NCBI GenBank assembly: GCA_036258735.1
Contig: DATADC010000002.1
Coordinates: 1 to 10,561 of the forward strand
Source: JAPSGM01 sp036258735
Lineage (GTDB): Bacteria; Chloroflexota; Limnocylindria; QHBO01
Direction: 5' to 3'
DNA: 10,561 bases
Shown here: positions 1-7,525 of the stretch, piece by piece
Numbering within the stretch: position 1 is the first letter of the stretch
How the letters are laid out: each line of letters starts with the position of its first letter
Position numbers and translations under genes: made by a program
Notes under the pieces: model-generated
The model's input: the letters and a program-made list of their open reading frames with translations, nothing else
Databases searched by the model: none
What the model was told of the DNA's origin: nothing

Positions 1-1
1 G

Positions 2-466
2 GCCATCCTGGTCCTCGGCTGGGTGGCGTCCAGCACCCGCGCCGCGGACAGTCCCGGCGAGGCGTTCGGCCGGTTGCAGATTCGGCCGGCGAACACCGTC
101 GCCCTCGACGCGGCCCAGATCGTCGGCGTGTATGCCGTGTCGGATGGCGGGCTGGGGCTGGTCAGTGCCGAGCTACGAGATGCTGGCTGGGAGGGGCGCG
201 TGCTCGACGAGCGCCCCGACCCGGGCGCCCCGTCGGTGCGGCTGGTGAGCGACGCCGGTGGCAGCTCCTGGAGGAGCCTCGTCTACGGCCGAGCGCCCGC
301 GGGCGCGACGCAGGTCAGGCTGTCGGTAGCCTCCATCGGCGGGGAGGTGGCGAACGGCACCTGGGTCGTCGGCGTCCGCTCGCCGCTGCGTGAGGAGCAG
401 CTCATCTGGTGGTTCGAGGACGCCGACGGGGCCGTACTCCTATCGGGCAGCGGGGAGCTGCACTAG
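2..466 (+). CDS. 3' part of an unrecognised, probably exported or membrane-anchored protein (5' end outside window)
   Basis: The open frame enters from the left edge and ends with TAG at 464-466, giving 154 visible residues. The first visible residues (AILVLGW) are hydrophobic and are followed by a small-residue stretch (VASSTRAADSPGEAF), which looks like the end of a signal peptide or membrane anchor and then an extracytoplasmic domain. A GTG at 23 lies inside this stretch and is unlikely to be the real start. The rest is rich in Val, Gly and Ser with a regular beta-like pattern and ends with a Trp pair (LIWWFEDADG); there is no cysteine and no catalytic motif I recognise. The stop overlaps the stop of the convergent esterase gene within CTAG. 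I cannot name the family. The coding call rests on frame continuity and plausible composition. Confidence 0.6.
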   Translation, partial: AILVLGWVASSTRAADSPGEAFGRLQIRPANTVALDAAQIVGVYAVSDGGLGLVSAELRDAGWEGRVLDERPDPGAPSVRLVSDAGGSSWRSLVYGRAPAGATQVRLSVASIGGEVANGTWVVGVRSPLREEQLIWWFEDADGAVLLSGSGELH

Positions 467-1506
467 GCGAGGCGGTCGGCGAGCCAGGCGATGGACATCG
501 GATAGCGCCACTCCAGGTCGGCGTGGGTCGCGTCGTAGAGCTCGAAGCGCACGACGTCCTCCGCCACGCCCGCGACCCGCACGGCCCCACGGAACGCCTC
601 TGCCCCCAGGTCCAGGTAGAACTCGTCACGCTTGCCGGCGTCGATCCAGATGGCTCGCATCGAGCGGAGGGCGTCGCCGCGCTGCGCCGCCATGCGCACC
701 GGGTCGTGCTCCAGCCAGCGCTCCCAGGCGTCACGAACCATCTCGCCGGTCGCCGGGTCGAAGGGCAGGCGCACCGAGCCATCGGCCTCGGCGGAATAGC
801 ACGCGGCCATGCAGTACATGTTGAGCAGGACGCCATCGCTCTTGCGCGGACGGCCGGGGCGCGACCGGAAGTCGGCCCAGAAGGCGTCGTACGAGCCGTC
901 GTACTCGTCGCGCAGCGCGCGGGCCGCCTCGCGGGCATCGGGCCAGTAACACACCTCGAACAGTGCGTCGCCGGCGTGCGTGGCCAGCCCGGCGAACAGA
1001 TCCGGTCGCAGCATGGCGGTCACCATGGCCCCGTAGCCGCCGGACGACTTTCCGACCACGCCGCGGTGCTCGCGCGCCGCCAGGGTTCGGTAGCGCTCGT
1101 CGACGAAGGGGACCAGCTCCTCGCACAGGTAGGTGTGGTATCGCCCGGTGCCCGGAGAGTCGAGGTACTGGCTGCCGCCGAGCCTGGTCCAGGCATCGAC
1201 ATAAACCACGATCGCCGGCTGGCGCCCCGCCCGCCACTCCGCGTCGATGCGCTCTGGCACGTTGGGCTGGAACGCCTTGCGGTTGCGCCACATGTCCACC
1301 TGGCCGGTCAGGCCCTGGATCTGGAAGATGGTCGGGTAGCGGCGGTCCCCGTCGTCGTCATAGCCCGGCGGCAGCTGGACGTAGAGCGGACGCACGTGGG
1401 GATCGCCCAGCGGGTTGCCGGTCAGCGCCTGGCTGTCGACGACGTGCTCCTCGAGCCGGCCGGCGATCGTGTTTGCCCACGGCGGCCCCACGTGCGAGTC
1501 GGTCAT
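463..1506 (-). CDS. alpha/beta-hydrolase, putative esterase (PF00756 / esterase D-enterochelin esterase-like)
   Basis: This 347-residue protein is probably a cytoplasmic serine ester hydrolase, as no signal peptide is seen. The N-terminal part (about 38-66) has the strand pattern of PF00756 esterases, with RPLYVQLPPGYDDD followed by RRYPTIFQIQG. The nucleophile elbow is GKSSG at 152-156, making Ser154 the likely catalytic serine. Likely partners are an Asp near 289-294 (IDAGKRDEF) and His328 (ATHADLEWR). The ATG at 1506 is chosen because it overlaps the stop of permease 2 in ATGA and follows a strong GGGGAGG at 1511-1517 with 4-nt spacing. The frame stays open further upstream, but that part is the shadow of permease 2. 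As the last gene of the transporter operon it may act on a substrate or product of the exporter, which is inference. The substrate cannot be read from sequence. Confidence 0.88.
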   Translation of the reverse strand: MTDSHVGPPWANTIAGRLEEHVVDSQALTGNPLGDPHVRPLYVQLPPGYDDDGDRRYPTIFQIQGLTGQVDMWRNRKAFQPNVPERIDAEWRAGRQPAIVVYVDAWTRLGGSQYLDSPGTGRYHTYLCEELVPFVDERYRTLAAREHRGVVGKSSGGYGAMVTAMLRPDLFAGLATHAGDALFEVCYWPDAREAARALRDEYDGSYDAFWADFRSRPGRPRKSDGVLLNMYCMAACYSAEADGSVRLPFDPATGEMVRDAWERWLEHDPVRMAAQRGDALRSMRAIWIDAGKRDEFYLDLGAEAFRGAVRVAGVAEDVVRFELYDATHADLEWRYPMSIAWLADRLA

Positions 1507-2237
1507 GCTGCCTCCCCTGCGATCTCGATGCGTGCCAGGCGGCGGCCCGCCAGGAAGGTGACCGCGCACGCGATCACCACGGCCATCACCAGCGCGGTAC
1601 GCAGGTCGAGCGCCGCATCGAGCACGTTGCTCGGCACGTCGGCCACCGCATCGGCCAGGGCCAGGCTGTACTGGCGCACGCTGAAGGTCCTGGTTCCGGC
1701 GAAGAGCCCGGACAGCACTCCCTCCCAGATGAGCACGTAGCCCAGCCCGATGATCAGCGCCCGTCCGGTGACCAGGCTGAGGAACAGGAACAGCGCGCAG
1801 TACACCACCGTTCCGAAGGCCGCTGCCACCGTGTAGCCGGCCACCAGGCCGTCGCCCGTGCCACCCGCGCCGATCAGCCCGGCGACCGCAATCGGAATGC
1901 AGGTCACAACCAACGAGCAGCCGCTGGCCACGGCGAGCTTCGTCACCAGGATGCTCCATCGGCTGACCGGCTTGGCGAGGATGAAGACCGCGGTGCCGTC
2001 CTCCAGCTCCGAGCCCAGGGCACTGGTCGCGAACAGCAGCGCCACCAGCGGCATCAGTGCGGCGAGCCCCAGGTTGTCGAGCAGGCCGGAGGTGAAGTTG
2101 AGGTCGTCGCGCCCGTCGCCGGCGAGCCGATAGATGAGCGCCACCAGCACCAGCACGCCGCCTAGCAGCAGCAGCAGGATCGTCCGGCGGCGGCTCAGCA
2201 GCTGCCGAAGCGTGATGGACGCGATGACGGGATTCAT
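1503..2237 (-). CDS. ABC-2 type permease 2 (NosY/COG1277-like)
   Basis: This 244-residue polytopic protein is the membrane partner of ABC ATPase 2. About six hydrophobic segments are visible, near residues 19-36, 56-75, 96-123, 133-158, 160-181 and 212-232. Between segments 2 and 3 is the cytoplasmic motif ELEDGTAVFILAKPVSRW (77-94), the coupling-loop signature of ABC-2 permeases in the NosY/COG1277 group. The ATG at 2237 overlaps the TGA of ATPase 2 in ATGA. No good Shine-Dalgarno precedes it, so translation is probably coupled to ATPase 2. Its own TGA overlaps the esterase ATG in the same way. NosY relatives often act in maturation of copper enzymes or in small-molecule export. The nearby copA makes a metal link possible, but the sequence does not show the substrate. 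Confidence 0.88.
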   Translation of the reverse strand: MNPVIASITLRQLLSRRRTILLLLLGGVLVLVALIYRLAGDGRDDLNFTSGLLDNLGLAALMPLVALLFATSALGSELEDGTAVFILAKPVSRWSILVTKLAVASGCSLVVTCIPIAVAGLIGAGGTGDGLVAGYTVAAAFGTVVYCALFLFLSLVTGRALIIGLGYVLIWEGVLSGLFAGTRTFSVRQYSLALADAVADVPSNVLDAALDLRTALVMAVVIACAVTFLAGRRLARIEIAGEAA

Positions 2238-3190
2238 CGGCGCACGAGGTAACTGAACACCGATTCAAGCGACTCGTCGGTCGGCAGCAGCTCGTGCAGG
2301 GTGATGTCAGAGCGCCGCGCCACGCCGGCCACCCGGCGGCTGAAGGCGCCGAAGTCGGCTGTGCCGACCATCAGCTGTCCGTCGGAGACCGAGACGCTGC
2401 CGATGGTTGGCTCGGTGACCAGGGCCGCCGCCAGTGCGCGGTCGTCCGAGGAGCGGATCGTGAAGGTGTGGGGCCGGTCGGTCATCAGGCGGCGGATGTC
2501 ACGAAACGGCCCGGAGGCCGCCAGCCGCCCGGCCACGATGACCAGCACCTGGTCGGCGAGGCGCTCCACCTCCTCCAGGATGTGGCTGGAGAACAGGATG
2601 GTGCGGCCCTCTGCCGCCATGCGCCGCAGGAGCCCCATCATCTGCAGTCGCTGGCGCGGGTCCATGCCGTTGAACGGCTCGTCCAGCAGCAGGATGGGCG
2701 GCTCGTGCACCAGCGCGGCGGCCACCTTGGCCCGCTGGCGCATGCCCTTCGAGTACGTGCCGATCGGGCGGTCCTGGGCGCCCTCCAGCTCCACCAGGCC
2801 GATGGCGCGCTCGGCGGCGGCCGCTGCTTCGGCGGCTGGCATGCCCTGCAGCCGGGCGTTGGCGTCCACGAACCCTCGACCGGTGAGGAAGGGGTACACC
2901 TCCTCCCGCTCAGGGACCAGGCCCACGTGGCGGTACATCTCCACGTGGCCGCGCGCCGGATGCCCGCCGACGGTCACGCTGCCGGACGAAGGTGCGAGGA
3001 AGCCGGCGATCATGTGCAGGATCGTCGACTTCCCGGCCCCGTTCGGCCCCAGAAGCCCGGTGATGCCGCCGTCCAGCTGGAAGCTGACCTCGTTGACGGC
3101 GACCACGTTGCCGTACCAGCGGGAGGCGGCCTCGAGAGCGACCGTCGCCCGCTTGCCGGCCTCCTCCGCAGGCGAGTCCCCCTGGGTCAC
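2234..3190 (-). CDS. ABC transporter ATP-binding protein 2
   Basis: This 318-residue cytoplasmic ATPase powers the adjacent ABC-2 permease. The motifs are in canonical order: Walker A GPNGAGKST (48-56), a variant signature YSKGMRQR (146-153), Walker B ILLLDEP (166-172) and switch His203 (FSSH). The Q-loop position reads VPEREE, with Glu94 in place of the usual Gln, as I recall in many ABC-2-type ATPases. A C-terminal extension of about 90 residues follows the nucleotide-binding domain. I chose GTG 3190 over GTG 3214 because it overlaps the TGA of permease 1 in GTGA, like the other junctions of this operon. It also has AGGA at 3198-3201 seven bases upstream. Whether ATPases 1 and 2 work as two separate transporters or as one hetero-complex cannot be decided here. 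Confidence 0.92.
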   Translation of the reverse strand: MTQGDSPAEEAGKRATVALEAASRWYGNVVAVNEVSFQLDGGITGLLGPNGAGKSTILHMIAGFLAPSSGSVTVGGHPARGHVEMYRHVGLVPEREEVYPFLTGRGFVDANARLQGMPAAEAAAAAERAIGLVELEGAQDRPIGTYSKGMRQRAKVAAALVHEPPILLLDEPFNGMDPRQRLQMMGLLRRMAAEGRTILFSSHILEEVERLADQVLVIVAGRLAASGPFRDIRRLMTDRPHTFTIRSSDDRALAAALVTEPTIGSVSVSDGQLMVGTADFGAFSRRVAGVARRSDITLHELLPTDESLESVFSYLVRR

Positions 3191-4119
3191 GCCGCGATCC
3201 TGCGGTAGCGCCACAGCACCGCCACGGTCGAGGCTGCTGCCAGCAGCAGGGTCCAGGCGCCGAAGATCCAGGGTGCCAGGGACGTCCGGCTCGCCGCGGA
3301 CTCGAAGTTCGGCTCGCCCACCAGCAGGTCACGGGTGCCGTCGGCCGCCACGAACGGGTTGACGAGCTGCGCCCAGTCCGAGAGCCGTCCCCGGGTCGCC
3401 TCCTCCAGGATGCCGGCCGTGGCGGCGGTCACCACGAAGACCGCGATGATGGCGCCGGTGGCATAGGCGCGCCGCGGCGTCCAGGCCGCGATGGCGAGCC
3501 CGAGCGACGCGCCGGGGATCGCGTAGATCAGCGGCGCGAGCACCACCTGCGGCACGTTCTCGAGCTGATCGCCCAAGGCGGCAGGGACGTCGGCGGTGAC
3601 GAGGATGCTGCCCACCAAGAGCAGCAGCATCGGGGCGAAGCCCACCAGGAAGACGGCAGCCACCATGGCCGCCAGCTTGGCCAGGGCGTAGTCAGAGCGG
3701 GCCAGGGCGTGGCTGAAGTAGAGGCTCAGGACCCGATGGCGCTGGTCGCCGCTGACCAGCTCGGGGGCCTGGGCCGCGACGAACAGGGCCAGGATGGTCC
3801 AGATGTTGGACAGGTAGTTGTCGTAGGTGAAGGGGAGCGCTGCGCCGGCTTCGGGTGGGACCAGCGCGGCGACGGCGGTGGTGATCGCCGCCGGGATGAG
3901 ACCGAAGGCGGCGAGCCCCCACGGCACGATCTTGGAGCGGCCGCTGCGGCCCCACCCGAACGCCGCCCGGAGGCTGTGCCAGAAGAGGGTCGCGACCGCT
4001 GCACCGCGGCCCAGGCGAGGACCGTCGTAGCCTCGGTAGCCGAGGTCGTAGATCGCGCCGGCGACGGCGCCCGGCGCGGCCAGCGGCTCTCCGGCGACGA
4101 CCGGCCGGGGGCCCGTCAC
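3187..4119 (-). CDS. ABC-2 type permease 1 with N-terminal YDLGYRGYDGPR motif
   Basis: This 310-residue membrane protein sits between the two ATPase genes. The N-terminus carries AIYDLGYRGYDGPRLGR (about 22-38), a signature I know from permease subunits in high-GC actinobacteria and relatives. A basic stretch and the first membrane segment (about 66-87) follow. The cytoplasmic motif ELVSGDQRHRVLSLYFSHAL then ARSDYALAKL is the coupling region typical of this ABC-2 permease family. At least five further hydrophobic segments follow, ending with a basic tail (WRYRRIAA). The GTG at 4119 overlaps the TGA of ATPase 1 in GTGA, with AGGA at 4129-4132 nine bases upstream. The same frame is open up to 4800, but that stretch is the out-of-frame image of ATPase 1 and lacks membrane segments. 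The likely partner is ATPase 1, inferred from gene order. Confidence 0.88.
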   Translation of the reverse strand: MTGPRPVVAGEPLAAPGAVAGAIYDLGYRGYDGPRLGRGAAVATLFWHSLRAAFGWGRSGRSKIVPWGLAAFGLIPAAITTAVAALVPPEAGAALPFTYDNYLSNIWTILALFVAAQAPELVSGDQRHRVLSLYFSHALARSDYALAKLAAMVAAVFLVGFAPMLLLLVGSILVTADVPAALGDQLENVPQVVLAPLIYAIPGASLGLAIAAWTPRRAYATGAIIAVFVVTAATAGILEEATRGRLSDWAQLVNPFVAADGTRDLLVGEPNFESAASRTSLAPWIFGAWTLLLAAASTVAVLWRYRRIAA

Positions 4120-5027
4120 GCGGCCGCGTCCTGGGCCGAGAAGAGGTCCTCCAGGCGGTGGCGCTGGTGCTCCAGCCGGACCAGGGCCAAGCCAAGCTCG
4201 TCGACGGCGTCCCGCACCAGGTCGTAGCGCCCCTCGTCCGCCGAAGCGACCAGGACCACCCGCCCGTCCACCGCGGCCTCCAGCCCCTCGCCGCGCAGGC
4301 GGGCCGCCAGCTGGTCGGCGCCGTCCTCGACCTCCACGCTGAGCGTGCCGGTTCGCTCCGTGAACGAGACGATCGGCGCGGCGCGCAGCAGCTTGCCGGC
4401 GTCGATGGCCAGCAGGAAGGTGCACACCCGCTCGATCTCGCCAAGCAGGTGGCTGGCGACCACGGTCGCCATGCCGAACTCGGTGCCGGTGCGCTTCACC
4501 AGCGCCAGCATCTCGTCCCGTCCGGCAGGGTCGAGTCCGTTGGTCGGCTCGTCGAGCAGCAGCAGCTTCGGGTCGTGGACGAGCGCCTGGGCCAGCTTGA
4601 CCCGCTGCTTCATGCCGGTGGAGTAGCCCCCGATCGGCCGGTAGCGCTCCTCGTACAGCCCCACGTGACGCAGCACCTCGGCCGTTCGCTCGCGGGCAGC
4701 CGCTGCCGGCAGGCCGGACATGCGGCCCATGTGCGTCACGAACTCGGTGGCAGAGGCATCGGGCGGCAGGCAGTCGTGCTCGGGCAGATAGCCGACCCAC
4801 TGCCGGATCTCCGGCCCCTGGCGCGTGACGTCGAGCCCCATGACCGACGCCGTGCCGGAGGTCGGGGACAGCAGGCCGAGCAGGATCTTCAGCAGCGTGC
4901 TCTTGCCGGCGCCGTTGGCGCCGACCAGGCCGATGATCCCCGGCTCCACCCCGAGATCGAGCCCGTCGAGCGCCAGGACGTGCTCGCCGTAGCGCTTCGT
5001 GAGGGCTCGGGCCTCGATGAGCGGCAT
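4116..5027 (-). CDS. ABC transporter ATP-binding protein 1
   Basis: This 303-residue ATPase is the first gene of the tightly overlapping transporter operon. Visible motifs are Walker A GANGAGKST (36-44), variant signature YSTGMKQR (135-142), Walker B LLLLDEP (155-161), D-loop NGLDP and switch His193 (ASH). The Q-loop reads YLPEHD, with Glu83 where Gln is usual, as in ATPase 2. The region after about 215 is an accessory C-terminal domain of a type common in drug- or lipid-export ABC-2 systems. The ATG at 5027 gives a normal N-terminus (MPLIEARALTKRYG) but has no good Shine-Dalgarno. Instead TAGACT lies at 5036-5041, eight bases upstream, which suggests a leaderless or near-leaderless transcript as well as read-through from YHS and copA 18 nt away. 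The cargo is unknown. Confidence 0.93.
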   Translation of the reverse strand: MPLIEARALTKRYGEHVLALDGLDLGVEPGIIGLVGANGAGKSTLLKILLGLLSPTSGTASVMGLDVTRQGPEIRQWVGYLPEHDCLPPDASATEFVTHMGRMSGLPAAAARERTAEVLRHVGLYEERYRPIGGYSTGMKQRVKLAQALVHDPKLLLLDEPTNGLDPAGRDEMLALVKRTGTEFGMATVVASHLLGEIERVCTFLLAIDAGKLLRAAPIVSFTERTGTLSVEVEDGADQLAARLRGEGLEAAVDGRVVLVASADEGRYDLVRDAVDELGLALVRLEHQRHRLEDLFSAQDAAA

Positions 5028-5035
5028 GGCGCTCG

Positions 5036-5041
5036 AGTCTA
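5036..5041 (-). promoter_or_regulatory. candidate -10 box (TAGACT) for the ABC exporter operon
   Basis: On the minus strand TAGACT fits TANNNT and ends 8 nt before the ATG of ABC ATPase 1, so transcription would begin at or just before the start codon. No convincing -35 is visible. It lies in the 18-nt gap after the YHS stop. The call gains weight because five other starts in the window share this arrangement. Confidence 0.4.
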
Positions 5042-5045
5042 GCGA

Positions 5046-5249
5046 CTACATGTGCGGGACGTAGCCGGGGTCCAGGAAGCGCGCTGGGTCGTCGCGGAAG
5101 TCGAGCATGCAGCCGCGCCCGCAGAAGAAGTACGTGGTCCCGTCGTGCTCAGCCGTGAGGCCCGCCGCCTGGGCCACTTCGCGGTTGACCTCCATTCCGC
5201 AGACGGGGTCGGTGAGGGTGCCGGCCGCACCGGCTGGATGTTCGTGCAT
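5046..5249 (-). CDS. small stand-alone YHS-domain protein
   Basis: This 67-residue protein is nearly all YHS domain: DPVCGMEV (14-21, Cys17) and YFFCGRGCMLDF (40-51, Cys43 and Cys47), followed by the typical DDPARFLDPGY tail. YHS domains are often fused to or encoded beside heavy-metal P-type ATPases, and the cysteines are thought to bind metal. Here the domain is a separate polypeptide directly behind copA (9-nt gap), so a role as metal chaperone or accessory to the exporter is the natural inference. Extra possible ligands are His2 and His4 in the MHEHP N-terminus and His66-Met67 at the very end. No signal peptide is seen, so it is probably cytoplasmic. The ATG at 5249 has no Shine-Dalgarno but has TAGGCT six bases upstream. 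Confidence 0.88.
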   Translation of the reverse strand: MHEHPAGAAGTLTDPVCGMEVNREVAQAAGLTAEHDGTTYFFCGRGCMLDFRDDPARFLDPGYVPHM

Positions 5250-5255
5250 CGGTCC

Positions 5256-5261
5256 AGCCTA
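5256..5261 (-). promoter_or_regulatory. candidate -10 box (TAGGCT) for the YHS gene, overlapping the copA stop codon
   Basis: TAGGCT on the minus strand ends 6 nt before the YHS ATG, the spacing expected for a leaderless transcript. Its first three bases are the TAG stop of copA (5259-5261), so the element may be partly accidental. The same hexamer precedes the HTH-VOC gene at 9974-9979. Confidence 0.35.
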
Positions 5262-7517
5262 CGCGGTCCGGAAGCGCCGCAGGCGCAGCGAATTGGTAAC
5301 CACGCTGACGCTGCTGAGGGCCATGGCCGCCGCGGCGAGCGCGGGCGACAGCAGCCAGCCGGTGAGCGGGTACGCGAGCCCGGCTGCCACCGGGATGAGC
5401 AGCACGTTGTAGCCGAAGGCCCAGCCCAGGTTCTGGCGGATGGTGCGCATGGTGGCCCGCGATAGGGCCAGCGCGGATGCCACGGCGCGCAGGTCGTCGC
5501 CCACTAGTGTCACGTCCGAGGCCTCCACGGCGACGTCCGCACCGGTGCCGATGGCGATGCCGACGTCCGCCTGCGCCAGCGCTGGAGCGTCGTTGACTCC
5601 GTCGCCCACCATCGCCACCCGTCCGCCTCGCTGGAGCTCGGCGACCCTGGCCGCCTTGTCCGCCGGCCGCACCTCGGCCAGGATGCGGTCTGGCCCGATA
5701 CCGACCACGGCTCCGACCGCGGCGGCCACCTCCCGCCGATCGCCGGTGATCATCCACACGTCCACGCCGGCGGACTGCAGGCGGCGAACCGCCTCGGCCG
5801 ACTCCGGCTTCACCGGGTCCGCCAGCGCCAGCACGCCGGCCGGGCGGCCGCCAATGGCCACCAGCACCGGCGTCCTCCCGGCCGCCGCCTGCTCGACGGC
5901 CCGTGGCTCCAGCATCGCGACGTCCACGCCGCCTTCCGCCAGGAAAGCTGCGGTACCGACCACCACTTGGCGGCCCTCCACCCACGCGCTCACGCCGCGA
6001 CCAGGCTCCGAATCGAAGCCGTGGGCTGCCGGGATGGTGATGGACCGCGTCTCCGCGCCGGCTACCACTGCCTCGGCGAGTGGATGCTCGCTGCCACGCT
6101 CCACGGCCGCCGCCAGCCGCAGCACCTGGTCCGGCGCGAGTCCGACCGGCAGCGTGGCGACGAGCGCGGGGGTGCCGCGCGTCAAGGTGCCGGTTTTGTC
6201 CAGGACCACCACGCTGATGCGCTCCGCGGCCTCGAGCGCGAGGCCGTCACGCACCAGGATGCCCGCCTCCGCCCCCTTGCCGGTGCCGACCATGATGGCG
6301 GTCGGCGTGGCCAGCCCCATGGCACACGGGCACGCGATGATGAGGACCGCGATCGCCGCCGACAACGCGAACGGCAACCGCGGCTCCGGCCCGACCAGCA
6401 GCCAGCCGGCGAAGGCCAGCGCGGCCAGGCCCACGACCACGGGCACGAACCAACCCGTGACGGCGTCGGCGACGCGCTGGATGGGCGGCTTGGATCCCTG
6501 CGCCAGCTCCACCAGCCTGACGATCTGGGCCAGGGTCGTCTCACTGCCCACGCGCGTGGCGCGCATGACGAACGATCCCGAAGCGTTCAGGGTGCCGGCG
6601 ATCGCCGCATCCCCAGCCCCCTTCTCGACCGGCACCGACTCGCCGGTGAGGGTCGACTCGTCGACAGCCGATGCTCCCTCGACGATCTCTCCGTCCACCG
6701 GCACGCGGTCGCCGGGACGCACGCGGACGAGGTCGCCGACCCGGACCTGGTCGAGGGGTACGTCCGCCTCGCGGCCGTCGCGCAGCACCCGGGCGGTGGT
6801 AGGCCGCAGCCGCAGCAGGGCCCTCACCGCACCCGCCGCCTGGCCGCGGGCGCGGGCCTCCAGCCAGCGTCCGAGCAGCACGAGCCCGACGATGACCGCC
6901 GCGCTGTCGTAGTACGTCTCGCCGGAGAGCCCGGCTTCCATCATGTCTTCGGGCAGCAGCGTGACGACGAGGGAGTAGCCGTACGCGGCCAGCGTCCCGA
7001 GGCTGACCAACGTGTCCATGGTCAGCTCCCCGTGGCGCAGGCCGCGCGCCGCGCGGAGGAGGAAGCCGCGGCCCAGCACGAATTGTACGAACGTGGCCGG
7101 GGCCAGCATCCAGACGTTGACGCGCTCCATCGGCCACGGCACGCCGCCCGGCCACAGCGTGACCGCCATCATGGCCACGCCGATGCCGGTTGCCGCCAGC
7201 GCGCTCCACAGCAGCTCACGTCGCTCGGCGGCCCGGGTTCGCTCTCCGGCGAGCCGCTCGTCCGCGGCTTCCGCCGCGGCTGGCTCGACGGGCACCTCGT
7301 AGCCGGCCGCCTCGATGGCCTTTACCAGCCCGGCGCGATCGATGCGCGCCGGGTCGTAGCGAACCGTCGCGCGCTCGGTCGCCAGGTTGACGCTCGCCTG
7401 CGCCACGCCGTCGGCGCGGCCGAGGTGGCGCTCCACGCGGCTGACGCAGGCAGCGCAGGTCATGCCCTCGACCGGCAGGCTGACCTCGTGGAGCGGTGAG
7501 GAGGCGGTCGTGGTCAC
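5259..7517 (-). CDS. copA: P1B-1-type Cu(I)-exporting P-type ATPase
   Basis: This 752-residue inner-membrane pump exports Cu(I), and possibly Ag(I), from the cytoplasm using ATP. One N-terminal heavy-metal-associated domain carries GMTCAAC (18-24; Cys21 and Cys24). The pump core shows TGES of the actuator (291-294), the membrane metal site CPC (396-398), the phosphorylated Asp440 in DKTGT, His478-Pro479 (SEHPLAEA) of the nucleotide domain and GDGVND (638-643). The last two membrane segments contain GYNVLLIP and MALSSVSVVTNS, matching the YN and MxxSS ligands that mark the Cu(I) subgroup. Length and single HMA domain are normal for bacterial CopA. GTG 7517 is the only usable start because an in-frame TAG lies just upstream. 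There is no Shine-Dalgarno, but TAGTAT lies nine bases ahead. The promoter is covered by a CsoR/RcnR-like dyad. The adjacent YHS gene supports the metal role. Confidence 0.96.
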   Translation of the reverse strand: MTTTASSPLHEVSLPVEGMTCAACVSRVERHLGRADGVAQASVNLATERATVRYDPARIDRAGLVKAIEAAGYEVPVEPAAAEAADERLAGERTRAAERRELLWSALAATGIGVAMMAVTLWPGGVPWPMERVNVWMLAPATFVQFVLGRGFLLRAARGLRHGELTMDTLVSLGTLAAYGYSLVVTLLPEDMMEAGLSGETYYDSAAVIVGLVLLGRWLEARARGQAAGAVRALLRLRPTTARVLRDGREADVPLDQVRVGDLVRVRPGDRVPVDGEIVEGASAVDESTLTGESVPVEKGAGDAAIAGTLNASGSFVMRATRVGSETTLAQIVRLVELAQGSKPPIQRVADAVTGWFVPVVVGLAALAFAGWLLVGPEPRLPFALSAAIAVLIIACPCAMGLATPTAIMVGTGKGAEAGILVRDGLALEAAERISVVVLDKTGTLTRGTPALVATLPVGLAPDQVLRLAAAVERGSEHPLAEAVVAGAETRSITIPAAHGFDSEPGRGVSAWVEGRQVVVGTAAFLAEGGVDVAMLEPRAVEQAAAGRTPVLVAIGGRPAGVLALADPVKPESAEAVRRLQSAGVDVWMITGDRREVAAAVGAVVGIGPDRILAEVRPADKAARVAELQRGGRVAMVGDGVNDAPALAQADVGIAIGTGADVAVEASDVTLVGDDLRAVASALALSRATMRTIRQNLGWAFGYNVLLIPVAAGLAYPLTGWLLSPALAAAAMALSSVSVVTNSLRLRRFRTA

Positions 7518-7525
7518 CGGTCCAT

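Noticed and set aside
409..1740. 443-codon + strand open frame opposite the esterase and permease 2
   Set aside because: It is antisense to two well-supported genes with family motifs. The translation is rich in Arg, Ala, Gly and His without domains, typical of a GC-rich shadow frame.
1507..2268. Upstream extension of the esterase frame through permease 2 (601 codons in total)
   Set aside because: The extension is the out-of-frame image of permease 2, is Arg/Gly-rich and lacks protein-like features. ATG 1506 has a strong Shine-Dalgarno and the ATGA overlap.
3191..3214. GTG 3214 as start of ABC ATPase 2
   Set aside because: It would overlap permease 1 by 28 nt and lies upstream of the AGGA site. 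GTG 3190 gives the same 4-nt overlap as the other junctions.
4120..4800. Upstream extension of the permease 1 frame
   Set aside because: It overlaps ABC ATPase 1, which has full Walker motifs. The extension has no membrane segments. GTG 4119 fits the GTGA overlap.
5440..7499. Two long + strand open frames (about 490 and 510 codons) opposite copA
   Set aside because: copA carries all P1B-ATPase motifs on the minus strand. The + frames are low-complexity Ser/Thr/Ala/Arg or Arg/His/Gly text with no recognisable fold.
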